Shown here: in pieces, positions 29,885-41,612 of the stretch
How positions within the stretch are numbered: the stretch's first letter is position 1
Layout of the letters: each line of letters begins with the position of its first letter
NCBI GenBank assembly: GCA_965153355.1
Contig: OZ231128.1
Span: forward strand, 34,100,001 to 34,164,000
From: Flaccisagitta enflata
Taxonomy: Eukaryota > Chaetognatha > Sagittoidea > Aphragmophora
Reading direction: 5' to 3'
DNA: 64,000 nt
Position numbers and translations under genes: made by a program
The notes under the pieces: generated by a model
The model's input: only the letters and a program-made list of their open reading frames with translations
What the model was told of the DNA's origin: nothing
Database searches by the model: none

Positions 29885-30478
29885 ATGGTTCGACCGATGA
29901 TCCTACAGATGGTTCGACTGATGTTCCGACAGATGGTTGGACTGATGATCCGACAGATTGTGATGATTCGACTGTTGGTCCTACAGATGGTTTGACTCAT
30001 GGTCCAAGAGACTGTCCAACAGATGGTTCAACTGATTGTCCAACAGATGGTCCGACAGAGGGTTTGACTGATGGTCCTACAGATGGCTCGACTGATGGTC
30101 CTACAGAGGGTTTGACTGATGGTCCTACAGATGGTTCAACTGATGGTCCGACAGATGGTTTGTCTGATGGTCCGACAGATCGTCCGACAGATGGTCTGAC
30201 AGATGGTTCGACTGATGGTCCTACAGACAGTTTGACTGATGGGCCGACTGTCTCCAACAGATGGTCCGGCAGATGGTCTGACAGTTTGACTGATTGTCCT
30301 ACAGATGGTTTTTCTGATGGTCCAAAAGATCATCCGACAGATGGTCTGATAGTTTGACTGATTGTCCTACAGATGGTTTGACTGATGGTCCGACTGTCTC
30401 CGACAGATGGTCCTGCAGATGGTCCTACAAATGGTTTGACTGATGGTCCGACAGATGGTTCGGCTGTCTCCGAGAGAT
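29885..30478 (+). repeat. 12/24-bp minisatellite (GATGGTCCGACA type)
   Basis: Tandem GATGGTTCGACT / GATGGTCCGACA units. Long frames in both senses (DGPTDGSTDG-like; VGPSVKPSVG-like) arise from the period being divisible by three. Confidence 0.85.
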
Positions 30479-30520
30479 AGAACCAAACCAGTTTCAATAC
30501 AAACAAAATGAAAAAAAAAA

Positions 30521-30785
30521 CCCAACCCACAAACTTAATGCCTTTATATCTGGGTTTGATATGATCATGACGAATGAGCAATAGGAGGGCAAAACTGATG
30601 GTCTGGTAACATTATTGCATGCGCTATGTCATTAGACCAATGAATGTCAAACCCAACCGACAAACTTAATGCCTTTATATCTGGGTTTGATATGATCATG
30701 ACGAATGAGCAATAGAAGGGCAAAACTGATGGTCTGGTAACATTATTGCATGCGCTATGTCATTAGACCAATGAATGTCAAACCC
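30521..30785 (+). repeat. 131-bp tandem duplication
   Basis: CAAACTTAATGCCTTTATAT starts at 30530 and again at 30661; the two copies are almost identical through GACCAATGAATGTCAAACCC. Confidence 0.92.
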
Positions 30786-30792
30786 ACCAAAG

Positions 30793-30840
<48 letters not shown>

Positions 30841-31337
30841 TGAAACCAATAAAAGGCAAAACAGAAATGAATTAATGGAGAGGCACATGGTTTTAGAAAA
30901 CCTAGTTGGTCACCATTAAGGATACAAGTTCTGACACGCAGCTACACACAGAGATACCAGTAGTGGTATTAACAACGCTATCTGCCCGATGGTCTATGCT
31001 TCGATGCTTCAATACGGAAACAAGGCCAAGTAGGCCAATAAGGTGCGACGTGTGGATCATCGAACGAATGCGTTACCGACCGACCGACCGATGGACACAG
31101 CCAGCGGCGTAGAAGACCTGGATTTTTTAGGACTTCCACCCTCCAACTAGTGTCCGACAAATTTGGTGTCCCAACAAGAAATAACATAGATTTTGCTTTA
31201 AAAAAAGAAAAATAGTTATTACTATCATACTCTTATTTACTTTGAGAACCTAGATAAGTGGGATTGAGTCTAATCACAGATGGTAAGGGAAAATATAATT
31301 CTTTTTCTCTCTTAGCTAGTCCACAGCTTGATATCTA

Positions 31338-31909
31338 CAGGGTGTATTATGCCAAATTAGATATAAGAGAACGATGGCGTTCTGCTTCTAAAAGTGCAAA
31401 AAAAGTTTTGAAAAAAGATTCAAAGAGCACATGAGCTCCGGTTTTTTGTGTAAAAGTTTCATGGGTCTGGGTCAAATATTCTAGCCACAACATCAATTTG
31501 AAGTAAATTGAGCATTTAGAGGAGAAGCATTTTGGATATGATTTTGATTCTGAAAGTTTTTTTTTTAATTGCTCTCATTTCTAAACGGCTTAAGTTACAG
31601 ACGCCAGATTGGTCCCAAATTAAAGCTTATCAAATTTATTTTAATTTGAGACCTATCTGGCATATGTGGCTCAAGCCGTTTATAAATGAGAGCAATTAAA
31701 AAAAAAACTTTCAAAATCAAAATCATGTTCAAAAAGCTTCTCTTCTAAATGCTCAGTTGTGGCTAAAATATTTGACCCAGACCTATGAAATTTTTACACA
31801 AAAAACCGGAGCTCATGTGCTTTTTGAATCTTTTTTCAGAACTATTCTTGCACTTTTAGAAGCAGAATGCCATCGTTTTCTTATATCTAATTTGGCATGA
31901 TACACCCTG
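31338..31909. mobile_element. 572-bp fold-back MITE with TA target duplication
   Basis: Almost the whole element folds on itself. The ends are CAGGGTGTATTATGCCAAAT and its near-complement, with TA on both sides (31336-31337, 31910-31911). A related half element starting GCAGGGTGTTTTACACC is at about 39139-39230. Confidence 0.75.
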
Positions 31910-32212
31910 TATTTTTTTTTACCCAATTTGCTCCCCTACATCCCTCTTTTTAGGCAATTAAAGAGTCTTTCTTTTATTTGCCTAGAAATAACATATGCTT
32001 GAAAACCACTGAATTTTGATCGCATTATAAATTGTTTTTTATCTTTAACCTTTTATGATATTTAAATTCAAGGGTGGATGACTGTATGAGTGAAGGTAAT
32101 CAGAATTTTGAGAATGCAAATACATAACCTTGGTGAGTATTTCATGACATGTCAATTTCTACCAAGCATGTAAATGTATTATTCAGTGTGTCTTTGTCTT
32201 GGTCTTTTTTAG

Positions 32213-32420
32213 ATGCGTCCACGCATCTCTATAAGAGGCTTTGTCCGTCCGTTGGTTGGTCTGTTGGTCCGTCACGCTCGAGTTAAAAACGATCGCAAAC
32301 GATCGCAAAGTCGATTTCATCATTTTATTTTCTGACATTGGGCTGATGCAATGTTTGGAGAGAGAGAGAGAGAGAGAGCTAACCAGCATGTGGACGCATC
32401 GTTGTAACCCCGGGTTACTT
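32213..32420 (+). mobile_element. hairpin element, subfamily B
   Basis: AGATGCGTCCACGCATCTCTATAAGAGGC, TTTGTCCGTCCGTTGG tract, GTGGACGCATCG arm, TTGTTTTA end. Confidence 0.55.
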
Positions 32421-32465
32421 GTTTTACTTTCTTTCTTTCTTCTTTTTTCATGTTTATAATTTTTT

Positions 32466-32646
<181 letters not shown>

Positions 32647-32959
32647 CTTTTTTTCTTTTTTTCTCTTTTACTTTTTTTTTCTTCTTTCTTTGTTTTTTCT
32701 TCCTTTCTTCCTTGGTGTCCCGACGACTTTGGTGTCCCGACAACAGGGACTTCCATGGAAGTCCCGGAAGTCCCTGCTCCTACGCCGCTGGACACAGCCA
32801 GCTATAGAGGTGCTTTGTCGCACCTGAAAAGTGTTCTTGGGGATTTTACGCAATTGTACTTCCTGCGCCTCATAAACGCTAGGAAAGATCAAGATTGTAG
32901 CGGTCATGATTGTGGCGGTACGGGTAGTGGAACAAATTCAGTCATATTTCGATCATGTC

Positions 32960-33690
32960 CCTTTTTTTGGCAGCGGCCCAAAGGGCCGATGTCCTGTAGA
33001 ACACAGGGGTGTATCATTGTATACGTCCGTACGTCTGTCCATCCCCCCCAGGACTTAAGGCCCAAATCCCAGCTTGTTGGTCCAAATCTCAGCCTGTTGG
33101 CCCATATCCCGGCCTATAGGCCCAAATCCCAGCCTATTGGCCCATATCCCAGCCTTCTGGCCCAATCCTATCCTGTTGGCCTTAATCCTAGGCTGTTGGC
33201 ACAAATCCCATCCCATTGGCCCAAGTACCAGCCTGTTGGCCCTAATCCCAGCCTGTTGGCCCAAATCCCAGCCTGTTGGCCCAAATACCAGCCTGTTGAC
33301 CCCAATCCTAGCCTGTTGACCCCAATTTTAGCCTGTTGACCCCAATCCTAGCCTGTTGACCCATATTCAAGCCTCAAGGCCCTAATTCCAGCCATAAGGC
33401 TCAAATATTAGGCTTAAAGTCTAAATCCAGACAAAATCACAACCTTCAGACTCAAATCCCTGCATCTTGACTCAAACCTTAGCCTGATGACCCTTAGCCC
33501 ACCTTAATGGCTCATATCTGAAACCACTCTTTGCAAGTCTAAAAATAGTCACAGGCAGACGTACGTAATGGTTCTCCCCTGTGTTGTGCAGGATATCGGC
33601 CCTTTGGGAACGCTGCCCTGCTCTCACCTCACTGCAACTCATGATCACTCCAAGCAGGGCATCGGGTACCGCTGACCATGTGCTATCATT
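32960..33690 (-). mobile_element. family D element, reverse orientation, 20-bp array
   Basis: GGCAGCGGCCCAAAGGGCCG and CCTGTAGAACACAGGGG at the low end; array CCAGCCTGTTGGCCCAAATC at about 33060-33420; GCAGGGCATCGGGTACCGCT at the high end. The terminal stem GCCCTGC/GCAGGGC is intact. Confidence 0.62.
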
Positions 33691-34288
33691 GGATGACTTG
33701 TTTCCAATACTTCCCAATATCCTACAGCCTTTTTAGTCTCGTCCATCCACATTAGCTTTTTTGGCGTTACAGGCCATTTTTGCGTTAATGCTCCTGCCCA
33801 AAAGCTTGGGTTAGATTTTTTATCACTGCCCCTGCCCACCCGCACGCAACTTCGGTAGCCGTGTTCCGTCCTTTTTTTTTCAACAGCGACGGCATTACTC
33901 AGCCTTCTGGCTGGCAAACGACCTCGGTAATGGCTTATCTTGTTGATGAGAAAATTGCATTTTATGGCTTGTTATCCCTTTCCTACAAGAATTTGACAAT
34001 TAAGACAGTTTGGGTGTGATGACATCTAGTTCCTCATATGTCTAGAGGATCAAATTACATTTGAAAAACGATCCATAATGTATATCTTCTACCCGGCGTC
34101 GTCTATTCTGTGTCTTAAACCCAGCGTCCTCAACCCATCGTCCTCAACCCATCGTTCTTTACCATGCCGACTCTCAAGATACTCACCACACAATTCAAAC
34201 CCAGATCATTGAGTCCGATACATTTTTCTTTCTCTAACCCAACTGTATCATGATAATCTCTTTGATCTCTTTCTCCCTATCCCTCACA

Positions 34289-34290
<2 letters not shown>

Positions 34291-34364
<74 letters not shown>

Positions 34365-34372
34365 TGTCTGTG

Positions 34373-34467
<95 letters not shown>

Positions 34468-34480
34468 GTCTCTCTCCTTG
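34291..34480 (+). repeat. (GT)n(CT)n next to the hAT-like target site
   Basis: (GT)n 34291-34363, (CT)n 34378-34460. Confidence 0.95.
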
Positions 34481-34489
34481 ACCCTCAAG

Positions 34490-36766
34490 CAGGGGCGTAT
34501 GAAGTTGAGCGGCGTTTGATTTCTTCCCCCCCCTGGTCTTTGATTTCTTTCCCCATCCAGTCAAAAATCATTTGATTTTCTTCCCCATAGAGTATAGGTA
34601 TGGTATGATATGCTCAAAAAAGTGTAAAATAGTGTTGTAGTAATCAAATACTACCTTTTGGAACTGCCAAACACCACGGGGGGGGGGGGAGATAATATAA
34701 TAATAATATAATATATAGCAACCAACACAGACCCCTAAGGGGTCCAAACAAATGGTTGCTATTAGTACAAAAACCTTAAACGTAAGATAGTGTTTGATTT
34801 CTTCACGTATTCACAAGTTGATAGACCCCAGTCTGCTTTCAGATCCCAACAGCCCCAAAACAACCCCAACAACACGATGCCGTCATTGTTGTTGTCATTG
34901 TCGTTGTTGCTGATATCGCCTATTTTGTTGCTGTTGTTGTCATTGTCATTGTCATTATTGATATAGTTCCAATATCATCGGTGTTTTTGGTGTCGCCGCT
35001 GCTATCGCCGTTGCTGTTTCCATATGTTTCGCCGTAATTGTCGCCACAGCGGTCCCCATAGCTGTCGCCGCAGCAGTCGCCGCAGCTGTCGCCGCAGCTG
35101 TCGCCGCAGCTGTCGCCATCATTGACGCAGTCGTTGACACTGTCATTGATCTGTGATTGTTGATGCTGCTGTTTGTTGTTGTTGTTATTGTTGTTGTTGA
35201 TGTGGTTGTTGTTGCCGCTGTTGTTGTTGTGGTTGTTGTTGATGTCCTTGTTGTGGCTGTTGCTGTTCCTGATGTCTTCAGCACTGCCCAGCTCAATCGC
35301 AATTGAATCCATCTGTAAAAGAAAGAAGACAGCGGCAGACAAACCCCAGCAGAATCTTGTCTATTGGCGTTTGGTTCATCCCTATAGAAACAGTGAAGGA
35401 TAGAAACATACCGGCAACGGCCTGAAAGAAACAGGCCGTTAATGTTGAATTGCCCGATGGTTTCAAGGTAAAAATTCCTTGTAGGAAGTTTGGTAGAAAT
35501 GTTCATGCTGCCGGCACTGCACTGAGGGATGTTTCTTTGGATTGGTGTTGTAATTGTTGTTTTTGTTTTTTGATGCACTAAAAGATGGCTTTTTTCATTG
35601 TTGTGTCATTGTCTTTTCTATAAGTGATGATTTCATTGTTGAAAATGTTTATTTGTCGAAAAAAAATGTCATTGTCATTTCTGTTATTGTTGTTGTTGTT
35701 GCAGAATAAGGGCCACTTACGTTGTGATTAAAGAGGCCGAAAAGCCAAAGCTCTTGATCCACGTCCACCAATAACTTTCCAAATTTTTGTAAGCTTTTCC
35801 TCTTGTGATAGGCCTTCATTCCTTTTGACAGCTTCTTGTCGGAGAAGAAGCTCAATTTTTTTCTCTTCAGCGCACTGCATTTTTGTCAAATCATGGGTGA
35901 TGCTCACTCCTTTCCATTTTTCGTTGCCTTTAAGAATTTTTGCTTTGGCTAAGATATCATTTTTGATAATGGCATTTGGCAGTTTGATTACAAGTGGTCT
36001 GTAATTTTGACTGTTGTACTTCCCAACTCTGAAGCATTGATATTCATCACTTGTGATAACAGTTCCAAGATCATGAAAAAGGTCATCAACAACGTCTTTA
36101 TTAAGGGCTTCATTGCTTTCCCCTAGACCAAAGATAATCAAGTTGTTCTTTTGTCGTTCCCTTTGATGGAATTCATTTGGAGCAGATGAGAGGATTTGTG
36201 GTGACACGGCAGAATTTTTTCTTAATTCATCCATTCCTGTCTCTAATTTTGTGACAAGATCTTTCAAATTCTCAAAATCATCCTTTGATGATTGATCAAA
36301 CTTTTGCTTTTCTTCCCGCCACATCCATTCAATATTCATGATTCTTTTATCCTGCTCTTCCAAATAATTTCTAGATGCTGCCAGTTGAGCTTCCAGACTT
36401 TTTATTTCTTGCTTCAACAAGTTTTGTCCCTCGTTCATTTCTACCTGCTCCTTTGCAATGTCTAAAAGGTGAGAGGCCCAATGCTTCTTCATTGCTTCAG
36501 CTGCTATTCCCCCATTGTCAAGAACTGCCTTGGTAACAGCCTTGGACACCATGCTGTTAACTTCCTCACTGATACATTCCATCAAGTCGTTCACCTTCCC
36601 ACCAACAGATGAAATTTCCTTACGCATATCAGCAAAAACAGAATTTGTCACCTCCTGAATCTTTTTCACCTGAGACAATTCCTTTCTCAGATTCTCAATA
36701 TTGTTCTCTTCAGCTGGGGTTGTTTCAACATCAATTTTTTGTTTTACTCAACTTCATACGCCCCTG
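34490..36766. mobile_element. hAT-like DNA element with 20-bp TIRs and 8-bp target duplication
   Basis: Both ends carry CAGGGGCGTATGAAGTTGAG as perfect inverted repeats (34490-34509 and 36747-36766). They are flanked by CCCTCAAG (34482-34489) and CCCTCGAG (36767-36774), an 8-bp target duplication with one mismatch. CAGGGG ends and 8-bp duplications are hallmarks of hAT elements. No transposase reading frame is visible. The interior holds a LINE ORF1-like gene (minus strand) and GTT/GTC-rich trinucleotide repeats at about 34880-35280. Both target sites adjoin (GT)n or (CT)n microsatellites. Confidence 0.78.
35728..36678 (-). CDS. LINE ORF1-like nucleic-acid-binding protein
   Basis: A 316-aa intact reading frame. 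Residues 1-170 are strongly heptad-like (coiled coil rich in E, K, L, Q). Around residue 180 comes RQKNNLIIFGLGESN, the start of the RRM-like domain of non-LTR retrotransposon ORF1 proteins, followed by FRVGKYNSQNYRPLVIKLP. The C-terminal part contains LLRQEAVKRNEGLSQEEK and ends KIWKVIGGRGSRALAFRPL, like the ORF1 C-terminal domain. In LINEs this protein trimerises, binds the element RNA and acts as chaperone. No ORF2 follows; instead the gene sits about 70 nt inside the TIR of a hAT-like element. Either a LINE fragment was captured or the element encodes its own ORF1-like protein. Confidence 0.7.
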   Translation of the reverse strand: MSQVKKIQEVTNSVFADMRKEISSVGGKVNDLMECISEEVNSMVSKAVTKAVLDNGGIAAEAMKKHWASHLLDIAKEQVEMNEGQNLLKQEIKSLEAQLAASRNYLEEQDKRIMNIEWMWREEKQKFDQSSKDDFENLKDLVTKLETGMDELRKNSAVSPQILSSAPNEFHQRERQKNNLIIFGLGESNEALNKDVVDDLFHDLGTVITSDEYQCFRVGKYNSQNYRPLVIKLPNAIIKNDILAKAKILKGNEKWKGVSITHDLTKMQCAEEKKIELLLRQEAVKRNEGLSQEEKLTKIWKVIGGRGSRALAFRPL

Positions 36767-36786
36767 CCCTCGAGGCTGGAGAAATG

Positions 36787-36790
<4 letters not shown>

Positions 36791-36885
<95 letters not shown>

Positions 36886-36945
36886 TGTGCTTGTGTGTGT
36901 GTGTGTTTCTGTGCGCATGTGTACGACCATGCGTGCGTGTGTGTG
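36791..36945 (+). repeat. (GT)n next to the other hAT-like target site
   Basis: About 45 GT units, then imperfect GTGC/GTTT. Confidence 0.95.
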
Positions 36946-36950
36946 AGAGT

Positions 36951-37235
36951 GAGTGATATCGGGAGACTAACTGAGTCCCTCACGGTTGGGTTAAGTTAAT
37001 GGTCGACTGAGCTTTGTCACCTTGGTCAAAGGATCCTATTCATCAAAGCGAGCCAAACCAGAACCTTATTCGATTTTCCACCTTGCACAACTCAAGGATC
37101 AGCGCCGTTTCTACTCCACACACAAATTCTCGCCCAACTCGCCGACAACGTTAAAAAAACAAAAAAACATGAGCCCATTCAATATACCTTATTAATTATT
37201 TGTACCTCATTTTTTTTCTCTCTCCCTTCCAAATG
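36951..37235. other. no feature seen
   Basis: Unique-looking sequence without a long frame or repeat. Confidence 0.5.
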
Positions 37236-37237
37236 TT

Positions 37238-37426
37238 TTTCATTCATTCATTCATTCATTCATTCATTCATTCATTCATTCATTCATTCATTCATTTATT
37301 AATTCATTCATTCATTCATCATGCGTTCATTCATTCATTCATTCATCCATTTATTGATTAATTCTTTCATTCATCATGCTTTCTCTCTGTCTTTCTTTCT
37401 ATCTTGCTTTCTTTCTTTCCGTATTG

Positions 37427-37457
<31 letters not shown>

Positions 37458-37461
37458 TCCT

Positions 37462-37553
<92 letters not shown>

Positions 37554-37604
37554 TTTTTCTTTCTTTTTTTCCTTCTTTTTTTTTATCGTTCTTCTTTCTT
37601 TCAT

Positions 37605-37636
<32 letters not shown>

Positions 37637-37640
37637 TCCG

Positions 37641-37717
<77 letters not shown>

Positions 37718-37721
37718 TTTT

Positions 37722-37797
<76 letters not shown>

Positions 37798-37799
37798 TA

Positions 37800-37882
<83 letters not shown>

Positions 37883-37886
37883 TATT

Positions 37887-37942
<56 letters not shown>

Positions 37943-37945
37943 TTT
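37238..37945 (+). repeat. (ATTC)n then about 550 bp of (TTTC)n
   Basis: (ATTC)n 37238-37375 and (TTTC)n 37400-37942 with scattered single-base interruptions. Followed by a 3' remnant of a subfamily A element at 37957-37997 (GCGGCTTCGGTAGCCGTG, ATCCGGCCTTGTTT). Confidence 0.95.
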
Positions 37946-37999
37946 TCTTTTCTGTACGCGGCTTCGGTAGCCGTGTACGGTGTATCCGGCCTTGTTTTT

Positions 38000-39240
38000 T
38001 TTTTATATCTGTTGATATGTAGGTCTCTTTTTCGTTCTTTTTCTTTCATATCGGTTTTCTGAAAAAGCGGAACTGTCCAACTGACTTCCTATCCACAGGT
38101 ACCTGGCTATCCAAGTGGCCCTCCAATACTTCTAAGACACACCTACAATATAGGCAGGCCTGGTCTTAGCTATTTCTTTGACTCTGCCTTCCGGGCTCGC
38201 TTCTCACAATTTGACTGTGACCGTCAGACAAACGGCGAGCCCGATAAAGGACACATAAAACCCTGATTTGCATATTGAAGCAACGAAGGAAAAGATTTTG
38301 TTTGAGCGAAATATCGAAACTTTTCCTATCAATTACTTAATAAAAGTACTTTGTCATCATCAATATCTTATTGATGGAAAAAAACCAAGTACTATTGTCA
38401 GCTTTCAACTTTTTATCGCAATTAACTGTCTCAGATCTGACTTGACCTGGTGGATTTTATGTTGGAGAATCATTATTTCAAGAAATCCACTTCTGAAATT
38501 CCAAACTCTAGTACCTTCAACTGTTCAGCCTTGAGACTTGTCTACGTTATATTTGAAACGACCCGAGGATCAGGTTGTCGTATTCTTCAGCGCCATTGGC
38601 CGGTGAGATTGCTCTGCTCAACTTTTTCCACACTTAAGAAGAGACGCTACTAAGCATAAGGTAACCTGGAAAAATGTTCGGTTTGTCACTCATGTAGGGC
38701 AAGTGAAGCGTGGTAATACACGTTCTTACACCTTTTTAGTCGCATACTAATGACTTTATAAGATGCTTTGTCGATCTGTTGGTCCATCAGGCTGTCCGCC
38801 CGTGAGCAGGAGTCAAAAAGTGGCAAAATGAGCGTTGTAGATGCTTGTGTTTGGTTGGGGGTGGAGTAATTCAAAATGTAAAAATCATCGAATTTTAAAA
38901 GTCGAACAATCACCAATAGGTCTACTAGAGATTCAGCATGTATACAACTAGTGAGCACCATATCAAGCCTCCCGGGCTCACATCCAGCAAAACATGAGAG
39001 CCCGACAGCAAAATAGAGAGCGTCGGGCTTGCGGGCTCGCTTAAAAATCAGGGCTGAATGTAGGCCAAAAACTCACACGCTTCAAATTTAGGCATGAAAA
39101 AAAACTTTGTCGGAATAGCGTGATACAGCTCTAAACGTGCAGGGTGTTTTACACCAAACAAGACAAAATAAAACGACGTATTTCTGCCTCTAGAAGTGCA
39201 AAATCATTTTTGAAAACAGTTTCAAAAAGATAACTTCAGA
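38000..39240. other. no gene recognised; GAGCCCG/CGGGCTC motifs
   Basis: AT-rich. GCGAGCCCGATAAAGG at about 38237 and GCTTGCGGGCTCGCTTAAAA at about 39028, plus ACCCTGATTT / AAATCAGGGC, are inverted and could bound an old element. 38736-38830 is a degenerate hairpin-element remnant. Confidence 0.4.
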
Positions 39241-39354
39241 CAATTTTTGAATGTCACAGACTGTGCTATAGGTGCTCGACACAAATTCCAAGCTAGACCA
39301 AGAAAAAATGCTTTTTTGGCCAAAAACGTCTTTTTCTTATCAACGTACAAGTTT

Positions 39355-39596
39355 TTAGTAGCGTGCTACGCGACTCTACACCCCGCTATGTTGGTCCGTT
39401 GGTTGGTTGGTTGGTTGGTTGGTTGGTTGGTTGGTTGGTTGGTTGGTTGGTTGGTTGGTTGGTTGTTCGGTCCCCTTTTTACTTTTTTGGCGCTTTTGAG
39501 CTTTTTAAGCATGCTGCTCCTGCCCAAATGCCCTAGTGAGCTTCTCCAGCACTGCTCCTGCCCACCTAGGGTAGCCGTGTATCCGGCCTTGTTTTT
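39355..39596 (+). mobile_element. hairpin element, subfamily A, with a clean (GGTT)n core
   Basis: AGTAGCGTGCTACGCGACTC, CACCCCGCTATGTTGG, then (GGTT)n at 39399-39465, the TGCTCCTGCCCAAATG and CTCCTGCCCACC blocks, and the end GCCGTGTATCCGGCCTTGTT. The third CGCGACT arm has been lost. Confidence 0.62.
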
Positions 39597-40654
39597 AAAA
39601 ACTTTACAATTACATGCCACAAATGACCATTTACCAAGCAACATTGTTAGACATGGTTGTCAGTCCGAGGTAAAACACTTGAGATAAGGAATCCTTCATG
39701 TAGGGTACTCAATCGAAAACGGCTAAAATGGTCAAAAATCCGTTAGCACACATGGATTGACTCGTAATTACATGTATTTCAATAATTAGAATCATAAATG
39801 ACACTTCGTCTAATTTTCATGGCCTCTTTGTAACCGAATGTGAGTGGAATCTGCCAATCGTTTTCTGGCACTTTTTTTTCCTCGAAAAAATTGGGCCATA
39901 TCGAGTTTCAAAATGCGTTAATATGTGCGCGCGCACAGAAAAACCCTACCAGGTGACTAATTTTGATACTGGCTGACACACTGGCACCAGTCAGATTACT
40001 AGAGAGTCGAAAATGCTGTTGAAATTCTTTAACTCTCAAATGAAAAGAAATATTGCATTTTCAAAAACAGTTCTCTACAAAATCGATTTTAGAAGAGAAC
40101 TATGTCTTTTCTTTTCTCAATTTTTCATTTTCCATGCAATCTTAGAATTTCAACAGACTCCTTGTCTGTTACCAAAAATAAAATTTTCAAGAATTTGCAT
40201 TTTGTGCTCATTATAAATTTCAGCTATATTTGATTCTATTTTATGCTTGAATGCAAGTTATGCAAAAAAATATTAAACATATCATAACGGGTGGTCTTTA
40301 AAAAGTCAGCTTTTAATTCTCCTAAGTAAGAAAATTTTTTTAGCTACCTAGATAGGATCGTGGCCTTCATGTTACATTATGAACATTTTTGTAAGAATCA
40401 ATATTTTTCATTTTATCTTTAAAGAACTCAATTGAATTAGGGACTACTTAAGGAATTTTGCTTAAATTTGATTAAAAATCATTGATTTTAACAAAATTTT
40501 CTTTTGAATGTAGATAGTTCAATAAAAGTGGGTCTTAGAAAACTATAAAAACCAAGACTTTTTAAACAAAAAACCAAATGCACATCTAAAACACTAATAA
40601 TAAGCAATTATCACTTTTGGTTATAAAAAGGTTATAATGCTGAGAAAAAATTAT

Positions 40655-41345
40655 TTTGGTTTATCATACATAATTTGAATTTGTACATTTTAATCATATA
40701 TACAAATTTAGAGATTCATCATTTCAAATATTCATAAAATAAACAGTTAAATACAGTTTTTCTTTTATTCAGATACAGAGCTCCCTTTTTTATGTCCACC
40801 CAGTATCCCAATGATTGTTTTAGTTTAATCATTAAATATCAATCATTTTTATTTTTGACTTTGGCTCCCGTTGAAACACAAATGTTGCCTTCGGAAGAAC
40901 GCCGTCTTAATCTATATGTAAAATCAAGCAAATCATGTCGCCAGCTATTTTCAAAGCTGTATATACAGCTATATAATTGAATCTTGATTCGAAATTCACA
41001 CTGTTTATCATACATAATTTGAATTTGTACATTTTAATCATATATACAAATTTAGAGATTCATCATTTCAAATATTCATAAAACAAACAGTTAAATACAG
41101 TTTTTCTTTTATTCAGATACAGAGCTCCCTTTTTTATGTCCACCCAGTATCCCAATGATTGTTTTAGTTTAATCATTAAATTTCAATCATTTTTATTTTT
41201 GACTTTGGCTCCCGTTGAAACACAAATGTTGCCTTCGGAAGAACGCCGTCTTAATCTATATGTAAAATCAAGCAAATCATGTCGCCAGCTATTTTTAAAG
41301 CTGTATATACAGCTATATAATTGAATCTTGATTCGAAATTCACAC
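40655..41345 (+). repeat. 344-bp tandem duplication
   Basis: The segment starting TTATCATACATAATTTGAAT and containing TTGAAACACAAATGTTGCCT occurs twice, offset by 344 bp, with very few differences. Related sequence lies inverted at 57730-58210 (GGCAACATTTGTGTTTCAA), so it is part of a dispersed element reaching back to about 40010. Confidence 0.88.
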
Positions 41346-41377
41346 TTGCAAGAACACTTTCTCTCCATGACTGAGGA

Positions 41378-41612
41378 TATCCGCTACCCCAGTCGCGTGA
41401 GGGTGGGCAGGGGCCCTTATTGAGGTCACCAGATCATTTGGGCAGGAGCAGTGAGGCCAAAAACCGCAAAACCCCCAAAAAAGTAAAGCGTGATGAACGG
41501 ACCAACAGACGGATGGATGGACGGACGGATGGACAGACGGATGGACGGACGGACGGACGGACGAACAAAGCGGGTTGAAGAGTCCTGTAACATGCGACTA
41601 AAAAAAAATCCG
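41378..41612 (-). mobile_element. hairpin element, subfamily A
   Basis: Minus strand: AGTCGCATGTTACAGGACT, CCCGCTTTGTTCG, a (GTCC)n tract (about 41500-41563), GGGCAGGAGCAG block (plus strand) and CACGCGACTGGGGTAGC. Confidence 0.57.

Noticed and set aside
29842-30357. 171-codon frame of DGPTDG repeats
   Set aside because: The 12-bp period creates open frames in both senses; no splice sites or start context support a gene.
39028-39060. GC hairpin GCTTGCGGGCTCGC as a terminator or riboswitch
   Set aside because: Eukaryotic intergenic DNA; more likely the end of an old transposable element.
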